From the NCBI GenBank assembly GCA_016234925.1, contig JACRNI010000107.1:1-40122 (forward strand): DNA of 40,122 nucleotides. Direction: 5' to 3'. This DNA comes from Deltaproteobacteria bacterium. Lineage in GTDB: Bacteria; Desulfobacterota; GWC2-55-46; UBA9637; GWC2-42-11. The notes beneath the pieces are model-generated. The model did not search any database and was not told the origin of the DNA. It saw nothing but the letters and a program-made list of their open reading frames with translations. The position numbers and the translations under genes were made by a program. Positions 33,392-40,122 of this stretch are shown here, one piece after another (within the stretch, counting starts at the first letter, position 1; every line of letters begins with the position of its first letter).

Positions 33392-34345
33392 ATGAAGTTC
33401 ATGTATCTTATTATCACGGCAGCAATATTATGCCTTACAGGAGGCAGTTTCCATATTTCTTATGCTGCTGAAAAGGAAATAATAAACCCCCATTGGAATA
33501 AAGATAACTGCAATGCATGCCATAAAGGCAGCCATCCGACAGCAGGAAATCCTGAACTCAAGTTTAACGGCAATACCATAGAACTCTGCAACAGCTGCCA
33601 TTCCATTATATCCAAAGATAAATATATCCATGCAGTCGGCATGGTGCCGGATGAAGAAAATTACGGCAAAATGGCAGATGAGTTTAAAAATGCAATTAAA
33701 AAAGAAGGAAAACTGACCTGCGGTGTATGTCATGAACTGAAATATCAGTGTCTTGAGACAGAATCCTATCGTAAGGAAAATAATCCAAGATTTTTTAGAG
33801 GCGGTCCTTATGCAAAAAGAACTGATATATGTATGAAATGTCATGATGCCTCCAAATACGCAATATTTAATCCCCACGACCAGATAGATGATAAGGGGCA
33901 GATAAAACAAGGGATATGTGTATACTGCCATAACATAACACCTGACAGGATGAAGGCGAAAGGGATAGAGGATGTAACGTTCCGGGTTAAGGATGACCTG
34001 AATCGGCTCTGCACCCGCTGTCATAGGAGTGAGATTGACCTTTTAGGATGCATCACAAATGAAGGAAAGACGCTTAATCATCATGTCAAGGCATCTTTAG
34101 ATGTTCGGGAAAGGATAAAGAGATTTGAACAGGATAATGACATTATATTTCCTTTAGAACCAAGTACAGGAAAGGTCTTCTGCGCCACGTGCCACAATCC
34201 TCACAAATCAGGGGTTCAGATATTGAGCAGGGCAAATAAAGGCGCTGACAGCAGCAAACGGCTCAGGTCTGAATCTGTAAATTCATGCAATCCGTGCCAT
34301 AAAGAAGGCATGAATGTTTCAAATCCCACGCAGCGTCATAAGTAG
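33392..34345 (+). CDS. Octahaem cytochrome, cluster 2 (paralogue of 18358-19371)
   Basis: A conventional signal peptide (MKFMYLIITAAILCLTGG, ending SYAAE) and eight CXXCH motifs (CNACH, CNSCH, CGVCH, CMKCH, CVYCH, CTRCH, CATCH, CNPCH). The NPHWNKD, PRFFRGGPYA and CATCHNPHKSG blocks match the cluster 1 heptahaem protein. In cluster 1 this gene comes first; here it follows the membrane complex, so the cluster was rearranged after duplication. It likely carries electrons from the membrane complex outward. An ATACAGAGCGTCA element begins 7 nt after the stop. Confidence 0.88.
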   Translation: MKFMYLIITAAILCLTGGSFHISYAAEKEIINPHWNKDNCNACHKGSHPTAGNPELKFNGNTIELCNSCHSIISKDKYIHAVGMVPDEENYGKMADEFKNAIKKEGKLTCGVCHELKYQCLETESYRKENNPRFFRGGPYAKRTDICMKCHDASKYAIFNPHDQIDDKGQIKQGICVYCHNITPDRMKAKGIEDVTFRVKDDLNRLCTRCHRSEIDLLGCITNEGKTLNHHVKASLDVRERIKRFEQDNDIIFPLEPSTGKVFCATCHNPHKSGVQILSRANKGADSSKRLRSESVNSCNPCHKEGMNVSNPTQRHK

Positions 34346-34351
34346 AACAGC

Positions 34352-34467
34352 ATACAGAGCGTCAGAACAAAGTTAGAATACAGGTGTTAGGGATTAGTTT
34401 TTTTACTAACCCCTAACTACTAAGCCTCAATACGCAGGTATGCGAAGTTATGACGCTCTCTCTGTAT
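34352..34467. repeat. ATACAGAGCGTCA-family element, copy B
   Basis: Left end ATACAGAGCGTCA (34352-34364), right end TGACGCTCTCTCTGTAT (34451-34467). The interior has a stem TTAGGGATTAGT/ACTAACCCCTAA around a T-rich loop. It is an inverted, slightly shorter copy of the element at 38716-38846. Confidence 0.93.
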
Positions 34468-34478
34468 ATAGAGGACAA

Positions 34479-35456
34479 ATGATATACTTTAGGCGCACTC
34501 GTATGTTCTGGAAATACCTATCCTTGCCGCAAGGTCTAATCCCTTTACTCTCTGTAATATTACCCTTATTTTTTGCCGGCGCATCATCTGGCGGAGATTT
34601 TGAGGTTGTCAGCCGTCTCTTTACCATAGAGTTAAAGACCGACCCGATGAAGCATCCAAGCGATGTAGCAGTGTCTAAAGACGGTTCCATCTATGTGCTT
34701 GACGGCGTCAATAACAGGGTTCTTGTATTCAATGCAGCAGGCGGATTTCTGTTCAAGTTTGGCAAAGGAGGGAGCGATAAGGGTGAGATGAATTTTCCTC
34801 TTGGTCTATGTCTGGATGGGGAAGGGAGGGTGTATGTGGCAGATTCAGGCAACCACCGTGTCCAGATGTTTACCTCTGACGGGAGATATATAAATCAAAT
34901 AGACCTTAAGGGTGTGAATGGAAATAAACCCCCTGACCCGACTGATGTGGCTGTGGATGAACAAAAAAAGGTTCTTTACATTGTAGATAATGACAATCAT
35001 AAAATATATGTTTATGACCTTAAGGCAGGCAGTATAACCAAATCATTGGGTGAAATGGGTATGAGGGATGACGGATTTAGATGGCCATTTACAATTGCCA
35101 TAGATAAAGACGGCTATCTTTACATCGTTGACGTCATAAATACGCGGGTCAGGGTAATATCTCCTGACGGCGGATTTGCAAATGATATTGGGGAATGGGG
35201 GGTTGATTGGGGGCAGTTCTTTAGGCCCAAAGGCGTGGCTGTAGATTCAAAGGACAGGGTTTATGTTACAGATAGTTATACCGGGACAATACAGGTCTTT
35301 GATAAAAAAGGGAAGATAATAGCCGCCCTTGGCGATGAAACCGGCAAGGTGAGGAAATTTGTAACACCGGTAAGGATTTTTGTTGATGACAGCGACAGGA
35401 TATTTGTTGTTGAGATGTTTGCTAATAGGGTGGGTGTCTATAAAAAAAAGGGATAG
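34479..35456 (+). CDS. NHL-repeat beta-propeller, cluster 2
   Basis: The frame opens inside the upstream element; I prefer ATG 34479 (MIYFRRTRMFWKYLS), which has GAGG nearby and a basic n-region, although ATG 34503 is also possible. After the signal peptide (ending FAGASSGG) come six NHL repeats: PSDVAVSKDGSIYVLDG, PLGLCLDGEGRVYVADS, PTDVAVDEQKKVLYIVD, PFTIAIDKDGYLYIVD, PKGVAVDSKDRVYVTDS and a closing blade. It starts just after a mobile-type repeat, so its own 5' end may have been remodelled. Partner of the 24-haem gene 6 nt downstream. Confidence 0.88.
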   Translation: MIYFRRTRMFWKYLSLPQGLIPLLSVILPLFFAGASSGGDFEVVSRLFTIELKTDPMKHPSDVAVSKDGSIYVLDGVNNRVLVFNAAGGFLFKFGKGGSDKGEMNFPLGLCLDGEGRVYVADSGNHRVQMFTSDGRYINQIDLKGVNGNKPPDPTDVAVDEQKKVLYIVDNDNHKIYVYDLKAGSITKSLGEMGMRDDGFRWPFTIAIDKDGYLYIVDVINTRVRVISPDGGFANDIGEWGVDWGQFFRPKGVAVDSKDRVYVTDSYTGTIQVFDKKGKIIAALGDETGKVRKFVTPVRIFVDDSDRIFVVEMFANRVGVYKKKG

Positions 35457-35462
35457 CGCAAA

Positions 35463-38400
35463 ATGAAACAGACAGGAAATATTATACTCAAAAAATGCAG
35501 TTGCATTTTTTGGCAAACGCAATCTTTGGTCAAATACTGCGTCAAATCTGTCTGTCCAAATACTCACATACTCAAAACAGTATGCTCCGTTTTGTCCAGC
35601 CATCTTTTCCTTGTCTTTGGCTCAAATCTTGCGTTTGCCCCGAAAAATAAAAACCAAATACATTTTTCGGGTATATTTTTTTTTATTGCACTGGTTGTTA
35701 CCAATGCATTTGCCTCCTCTATGGAACCCAATCCTTCAAAGGAATGCGCCATATGCCATTACAACTGGGTAGATGTATTTTACCGCGAGGGTAAATCCAC
35801 TGATCTTGCTGAATACCCAAAGGAAAAACAGGCCGCCGCTGAGATGATGTGCTACAGCTGCCATGATGGTTCGGTAAATGATTCCCGTTTCAAGGTATGG
35901 GAGACAAACAGGCACAAACCAGGGACGAAACCATCTGAAGGCATAGAAATCCCTCTATCTTTTCCTCTGGATAAAGATGGAAAGATGCAATGCTTTACAT
36001 GCCATTCTGCACATGGTGTGGATACAAGACCGGGGATTGAGGCCACTATTTTTTTAAGGGCATCTAACAAGAACTCCTCCATGTGCAGGATGTGCCACAA
36101 GGATAAGGGGAGGGGTCCAAAAATTGGAAGTCATCCTGTGGATGTGGTCTTCAATGTTCCTGAGATTATAACAAAGGCAGGCGGTAAGACAGGGAGTAAA
36201 GGCGAGGTAATATGCCAGACCTGCCACTCTCCGCACGGAAGCACCAGCGAGCATTTTCTTGTCATGCCAAACAGCGGCAAGGGTTTGACACATTCAGCGC
36301 TTTGCGAGGCATGTCATACAAAGTCGCCTGATATAGTCGCAAAATCGCCGCTCAGGTTTAATAGTCACCCAGTGGATGTTACTATTACGAAGGAAGCAAA
36401 ACTGCCTGAAAAATGGCAGAACGGGGAAACACCGTACTTGAGTTTTGACAACAGGATAAATTGCAGGACATGCCATTCACCGCATAATGCCACAAATAAT
36501 AACCATCTCCTTGTTGAAAAAAATGAAAAAGGGGGCATCTGTCTTTACTGTCATTCATCCCAGTCTGTTGTGGCAAAGTCCAAGCATAATATGGAAATGA
36601 CTGCCCCAGAGGCAAAAAATATAGATGGATTTATGGTTTCAGATAAAGGTATTTGCAGCGCGTGTCATATGATGCATAAAGGGACGGGTCCAAAGATGTG
36701 GGCAAGGGATATGGGCGAGGGCAACGACCCTATGCAGAAGATGTGCGCATCATGTCACTCTGAAAACGGCATTGCAAAGAAAAAACTGGTTGGCAAGGAG
36801 ACTCACCCGGTGGGCGTGGATGTAAAAACCCTTGGCATTAAAACAGCGCTTCCGCTTTATGATGGGCGCGGAAAAAAGAGCGGGAATCAAGACGAGGGTA
36901 TGGTTGTATGCAGCACCTGTCATAATGTCCACCAGTGGGACCCCAATGCCCCCCAGAAGATCAGCCAGAGGGATGAGGAAGGGAATGCCTCAAATAGTTT
37001 TCTCCGCATTTCATCCGGTGCAAAGAACGAAATATGCGCTGCCTGTCATCAGGACAAGTTTGATATTCAGGATACTAAGCATTATACATCTTTAATCGCA
37101 AAGAATTCAAAAAATATAAAGGGTGAGGCTATGTCCGAATCAGGACCCTGCGGGGGCTGCCACCTCCCGCATAATGGCAGCGGCATAAGGATATGGGCGA
37201 GGAAGGAGATGGGGTCTGAAAAAGACCCTGCTGCAAATCTCTGTCTTGGATGCCATAAAAAGAGCGGGATAGCAGGAAATAGCGAGGTAAGATTGGAAAA
37301 CAGCCATCCAGTTGGTGTTCATATCGCAAATACCGGGATTAAGGATGAGGATGGCGCATGGAGAAGCATCTATATGAATGTTTTGAAGGGCGGTGTGTTG
37401 TCCGTGCCAGAAATGAAAAGACTCCCTCTTTTTGATGAAGAAGGGAAAAAGGTAAAGAACGGCAATGTGAGTTGTGCTACATGCCACGACCCTCACAAAT
37501 GGAAACCAAAGGGAACTAATGAAAGGTCTGCTCAGAAACAAGATGAATCTGGAGAGGGGACAAGCAGTTTTCTAAGGATTGCAAATGGACCAAATTCCGA
37601 GTTGTGCGCAAACTGTCATATTACCAAGAGGCCTGTCATATTTACAAAACATAACCTTAACAATTTTAGTCCTTCGGAAAAGAATGTAGTTGGAAAAACT
37701 GCGGCAGCGGGCGGTGTGTGCAGCGCCTGTCATGTCTCACATAATGCAGCAGGGCCGATGCTGTGGGCTAAAAAGACAGGCAGCAGTAATGATGTTTCAC
37801 AAAGCCTCTGTGAGAGCTGCCATATGAAAGGCGGTGCGGCTGAAAAGAAGGCGGCGGGCGAGCATTCCCATCCTGTTGGAACACAAATAAAGCCTTATAT
37901 GAAAGAAACTACCCTTCCGCTCTATACCCTTCAAGGGAAAAAGGATAGAAAGGATGGGATGTTAGTATGCGCCACCTGTCATGACCCTCATCAGTGGGAT
38001 CCGGATGATGTGAGCAGTTTCTCTGGACAGGGGGGACAGGGGGGGCAGGGGAAAGATGTTGAAGGGAATGCAGCAAACAGTTTCCTTAGAATGAGCGCAG
38101 CGCCTGACCCTATACTCTGCGCCAACTGTCATCAGGATAAGAAGTATGTTTTTAATACGGAGCATGATATGCGGGTAGCAGCAAAGGATGCAAAGAATTT
38201 TAAAGGACAGACTATAGGCCAATCAGGTGTTTGCGGGCAATGTCATTTTGTCCATAATTCAAAAGAGGAGACTCTATTATGGGCAAGGGAACTTGGGACA
38301 GGTCAGGATAAAATGGAGATGCTGTGCAGAAGCTGCCATTCAGATAACAGGATTGCTGGGGATAAGCAGCCGGTAAAGTTCATACATCCATCAGATGTTG

Positions 38401-38714
38401 TGATTGTATCACCTGCGGCAAAATCAAAGGATGCCAAGAAAGGCGGATATTTTCCGCTTTATTCTCAAGATGGCAAGAAAAAGGAAACAGGTTATATAAC
38501 CTGCCCTACATGCCACAACCCCCACCAGTGGAGCGCAATTAAACAAGACTATGGGCCAGGAAAGAATATCGAAGGAAATGCGGTAAATAGCTTTTTGAGG
38601 AATAAGAGCGAATCAGCGCTCTGCACAGATTGCCATGGCATGGATGCACTCTTCAGATATAAAAATTATCATGGCGAGACATCTAGAAAACCTTATCCTA
38701 TATCAGTACCATAA
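35463..38714 (+). CDS. 24-haem c-type cytochrome, cluster 2
   Basis: A 1083-residue protein with 24 CXXCH motifs and the same architecture as the cluster 1 protein: a head of seven to eight haems, then four-haem repeats marked by CxTCHxxHxW, NSFLR, LCxxCH, CxxCHxxHN and WAR blocks. The annotated N-terminus MKQTGNIILKK is followed by ~60 residues encoded by an inserted hairpin element, then the original-looking hydrophobic core IFFFIALVVTNAFASS. Removing the insert would restore a classic signal peptide. A Gly/Gln insertion (SGQGGQGGQGK) in the last repeat comes from a G-rich tract. Whether this copy is secreted normally is uncertain. Confidence 0.92.
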   Translation: MKQTGNIILKKCSCIFWQTQSLVKYCVKSVCPNTHILKTVCSVLSSHLFLVFGSNLAFAPKNKNQIHFSGIFFFIALVVTNAFASSMEPNPSKECAICHYNWVDVFYREGKSTDLAEYPKEKQAAAEMMCYSCHDGSVNDSRFKVWETNRHKPGTKPSEGIEIPLSFPLDKDGKMQCFTCHSAHGVDTRPGIEATIFLRASNKNSSMCRMCHKDKGRGPKIGSHPVDVVFNVPEIITKAGGKTGSKGEVICQTCHSPHGSTSEHFLVMPNSGKGLTHSALCEACHTKSPDIVAKSPLRFNSHPVDVTITKEAKLPEKWQNGETPYLSFDNRINCRTCHSPHNATNNNHLLVEKNEKGGICLYCHSSQSVVAKSKHNMEMTAPEAKNIDGFMVSDKGICSACHMMHKGTGPKMWARDMGEGNDPMQKMCASCHSENGIAKKKLVGKETHPVGVDVKTLGIKTALPLYDGRGKKSGNQDEGMVVCSTCHNVHQWDPNAPQKISQRDEEGNASNSFLRISSGAKNEICAACHQDKFDIQDTKHYTSLIAKNSKNIKGEAMSESGPCGGCHLPHNGSGIRIWARKEMGSEKDPAANLCLGCHKKSGIAGNSEVRLENSHPVGVHIANTGIKDEDGAWRSIYMNVLKGGVLSVPEMKRLPLFDEEGKKVKNGNVSCATCHDPHKWKPKGTNERSAQKQDESGEGTSSFLRIANGPNSELCANCHITKRPVIFTKHNLNNFSPSEKNVVGKTAAAGGVCSACHVSHNAAGPMLWAKKTGSSNDVSQSLCESCHMKGGAAEKKAAGEHSHPVGTQIKPYMKETTLPLYTLQGKKDRKDGMLVCATCHDPHQWDPDDVSSFSGQGGQGGQGKDVEGNAANSFLRMSAAPDPILCANCHQDKKYVFNTEHDMRVAAKDAKNFKGQTIGQSGVCGQCHFVHNSKEETLLWARELGTGQDKMEMLCRSCHSDNRIAGDKQPVKFIHPSDVVIVSPAAKSKDAKKGGYFPLYSQDGKKKETGYITCPTCHNPHQWSAIKQDYGPGKNIEGNAVNSFLRNKSESALCTDCHGMDALFRYKNYHGETSRKPYPISVP
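35489..35671. repeat. Long imperfect hairpin element (copy 2), inside a signal-peptide region
   Basis: Begins CAAAAAATGCAGTTGC and ends CATTTTTCGGG, matching 11099-11329 apart from the nested REP. About 183 bp (61 codons) and without stops in the cytochrome frame, it interrupts the signal peptide of the 24-haem protein. Confidence 0.93.
38025..38051 (+). repeat. G-rich slippage-prone tract within the 24-haem gene
   Basis: GGACA followed by G-runs of 6, 7 and 4 interrupted by ACA and CA. It encodes SGQGGQGGQG, absent from the paralogue. It could form a G-quadruplex and is prone to replication or sequencing slippage. Confidence 0.85.
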
Positions 38715-38715
38715 T

Positions 38716-38846
38716 ATACAGAGCGTCATAACTTCGCATACCTGCGTATTGAGGCAGGGATTAGGGTTTAGTAGTTAGGGGTTAGTAAAAAAACTAATCC
38801 CTAATCCCTAACACCTGTATTCTAACTTTGTTCTGACGCTCTGTAT
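38716..38846. repeat. ATACAGAGCGTCA-family element, copy C
   Basis: Left end ATACAGAGCGTCA (38716-38728) and right end TGACGCTCTGTAT (38834-38846) are exact inverted repeats. The interior stem contains TTAGGGATTAGGGATTAGT-type repeats and is the reverse complement of copy B with a longer stem. Homology to B continues ~10 bp beyond the right end (GCTGTTCTAT). Confidence 0.95.
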
Positions 38847-38866
38847 GCTGTTCTATATTAAAAAAA

Positions 38867-38887
38867 TATTTGCATATTTGAATTTAT
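38867..38887. other. 21-bp sequence conserved after both 24-haem genes (copy 2)
   Basis: TATTTGCATATTT-g-AATTTAT, one mismatch from 27270-27290. Without element C it would lie about 10 nt after the cytochrome stop, as in cluster 1. Confidence 0.6.
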
Positions 38888-38943
38888 TATGAAATAATAA
38901 TGGCAGTTCTATGTTTAAATAAAATATATTCAGGAGGTAAGGA

Positions 38944-39570
38944 ATGAGAAGAGGTCTAATGAAAAGTTCGTTAGTATTATGTCTAGGGTTTTTAATAGCA
39001 ATTTCTTCTGCATGCGGAAAAAAGGAAGAAAAAAAAGAGGCAGGGAAAGCGGAACAAAAACATGAGATGACGGCTATGCCTCCTGTGACACAGGAACTTC
39101 CACCAGGTCATCCGACAATGGGCGGTCAAAACGGCGGCGCTAAACGCGAGGTTAGGGTGCCTCCTGATGTTAAGGAAAGATGGAAAACAGTCAGCATAAA
39201 ATTTATTGATAAAGAAAAGAAAAAAGAGAAGGCGCTTACTTTAGATGTCGGCAAAGAGACATCTATTCCAGATACTAAACTTGCGATAAAGGTTGAGGCA
39301 TTTCTCCCAAATTATACAATATTTGACGAGTACATTACATCAAAGAACAATGAGCCTGAAAATGCGGCAGTTCTGGTTGAGTTATTAGAAGGCGGAAAAG
39401 GTGTTTCAAAGGGATGGGTATTTGAAAGACTGTCTGACTTTAACTCATACAAAAACGATAAGTATGACATAGTCCTTATGCCAATGTTAAGAGATAAGCG
39501 GTTGGATGTTAATTTTTTGCAGGACATTATAGGTCAGGCTTCCAGCCTGACAGTCAAGCAAGATGCTTGA
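38944..39570 (+). CDS. DUF2155-like lipoprotein with repeat-encoded C-terminus
   Basis: A strong ribosome site (CAGGAGGTAAGG) precedes ATG 38944. A signal peptide with lipobox ISSAC gives a lipidated protein with a Lys/Glu-rich linker. The C-terminal half (VSIKFIDKEKKKEKALTLDV, later AAVLVELLEGG, then GWVFERLSDFNSYKNDKYDI) fits the DUF2155 pattern, a short beta domain of unknown function. The last ~14 residues (GQASSLTVKQDA) are encoded by a REP-like palindrome, so the native end was probably displaced. It lies after cluster 2 and may serve envelope assembly. Confidence 0.75.
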   Translation: MRRGLMKSSLVLCLGFLIAISSACGKKEEKKEAGKAEQKHEMTAMPPVTQELPPGHPTMGGQNGGAKREVRVPPDVKERWKTVSIKFIDKEKKKEKALTLDVGKETSIPDTKLAIKVEAFLPNYTIFDEYITSKNNEPENAAVLVELLEGGKGVSKGWVFERLSDFNSYKNDKYDIVLMPMLRDKRLDVNFLQDIIGQASSLTVKQDA

Positions 39571-39576
39571 CCTATT
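39529..39576. repeat. REP-like palindrome overlapping the end of the lipoprotein gene
   Basis: TAGGTCAGGCTTCCAGCCTGAC, in 39530-39551, and GTCAAGC-aagat-GCTTGAC repeat the architecture of the unit at 11215-11268. The stop codon of the lipoprotein lies inside it (39568-39570). Confidence 0.9.
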
Positions 39577-39591
39577 AGCCTCTATCAATAG

Positions 39592-39611
39592 GCGGGGTTT
39601 TCTAACCCCGC
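39592..39611. repeat. REP-type hairpin, possible terminator
   Basis: GCGGGGTT-ttct-AACCCCGC. It is followed by AAATGCATTTTCGG, which resembles the right end of the long hairpin element, so it is probably a decayed repeat. There is no T-run, so termination is doubtful. Confidence 0.6.
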
Positions 39612-39640
39612 TAAATGCATTTTCGGAGCAAAGGCAGAAA

Positions 39641-40122
39641 ATGAATAGACATTCCCTTAATATTGTTTTTACATCCCTTTTTTTATTCATCTTTTTATTC
39701 GTCGGCGCATCATATAGTTATGCAATGGGCGATTTTGATGAACAAAAACCCGCGCCGCCTTCCCCTGAACAGACCCAAAAAAAGAAAGATGTGGATAAGA
39801 TTGCCTTTAAGGAAAATATAAGGAAATCACTCGCTACCATAAAGACATATCTAAATCTAGAAAAAAGCGGTCAGTTTGATTCTAACTTTACCACCTCTGC
39901 GGCAATGTTTGCATCAACGGAATTCATGTCTCCGTCAAATTTAAAGGCAAATTCAAAGGTTATTGCCCCTGATATGGCCAATGAGGCATATTGGTATGCA
40001 AGGTACAATATTGAGGCTCTGACGCTTCAATCAGGCATGGGTGTGCATCTTGGTTATTCAAAAATAATGGAGAAGGAATCTCTTGATAATAGAATAAATA
40101 CTATTGTCAAGAAAACAGGCAT
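39641..40122 (+). CDS. Exported protein, N-terminal part (runs off the window)
   Basis: ATG 39641 opens a frame of 160 codons with no stop before the end. The signal peptide is MNRHSLNIVFTSLFLFIFLF, ending SYSYAMG. The mature part has a Pro/Lys-rich linker (EQKPAPPSPEQTQKKKD) and then a soluble, mostly helical region (NEAYWYARYNIEALTLQSG). There is no CXXCH motif and no family I recognise. The ribosome site is weak (AAAGGCAG). It sits after REP-type repeats. Confidence 0.7.
   Translation, partial: MNRHSLNIVFTSLFLFIFLFVGASYSYAMGDFDEQKPAPPSPEQTQKKKDVDKIAFKENIRKSLATIKTYLNLEKSGQFDSNFTTSAAMFASTEFMSPSNLKANSKVIAPDMANEAYWYARYNIEALTLQSGMGVHLGYSKIMEKESLDNRINTIVKKTG

Overview
The window looks like a chromosomal segment from a Gram-negative, AT-leaning anaerobe or microaerophile that respires through multihaem c-type cytochromes. 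Every gene I can support is on the + strand. The gene families (doubled-CXXCH cytochromes, NHL and PQQ-type propellers, a PpiC foldase beside a large outer-membrane barrel, a haem-sensing kinase with a sigma-54 activator) recall metal-reducing Desulfobacterota (Geobacter-like) and Nitrospirota/NC10-type lineages. The sequence alone does not fix the phylum. There are no rRNA, tRNA, CRISPR or phage genes.

Region 1 (1-5432) holds central carbon genes, a fumarate reductase/succinate dehydrogenase flavoprotein and both succinyl-CoA synthetase subunits (sucC, sucD). They are interspersed with HEPN-type small proteins: the tail of a HepT-like toxin, a complete MNT/HEPN pair, and a DUF5618 protein just after sucD.

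Region 2 (5480-10960) starts with a DUF5618 gene, then a 14.5-copy tetranucleotide tract and a terminator-like hairpin lying directly before the signal peptide of a DUF799-type lipoprotein. Four more genes follow in a tight run: an exported protein, a YidD-like protein, a TPR protein and a Tat-type lipoprotein flavoenzyme with an inserted Rieske domain.

Region 3 (11412-18332) looks like an outer-membrane electron conduit module: a PpiC foldase, a ~740-residue beta-barrel, a heptahaem cytochrome flanked by two HAMP-only membrane proteins, and a PQQ-type propeller.

Regions 4 and 5 (18358-27257 and 30716-38714) are diverged duplicates of one electron-transfer cluster. Each has a soluble 7- or 8-haem cytochrome, a membrane-anchored octahaem cytochrome, a b-type membrane cytochrome, a membrane-anchored trihaem cytochrome, an NHL propeller and a giant 24-haem cytochrome. 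The b-type protein and the two anchored cytochromes would oxidise quinol and pass electrons through periplasmic and extracellular haem proteins. Between the copies lie a histidine kinase with a c-haem motif in its sensor domain and an NtrC-type activator. The second copy begins with a good sigma-54 promoter match, so the pair probably switches copy 2.

The most unusual feature is repetitive DNA. About a dozen palindromic, MITE/REP-like elements occupy nearly every sizeable intergenic gap, and several have entered genes. Three cytochrome signal peptides are made from or interrupted by repeats, one lipoprotein ends in repeat-encoded residues, and short tandem repeats of 4, 7 and 8 bp sit where copy-number changes would shift reading frames. 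The tetranucleotide tract at 5896-5953 resembles a contingency (phase-variation) locus.
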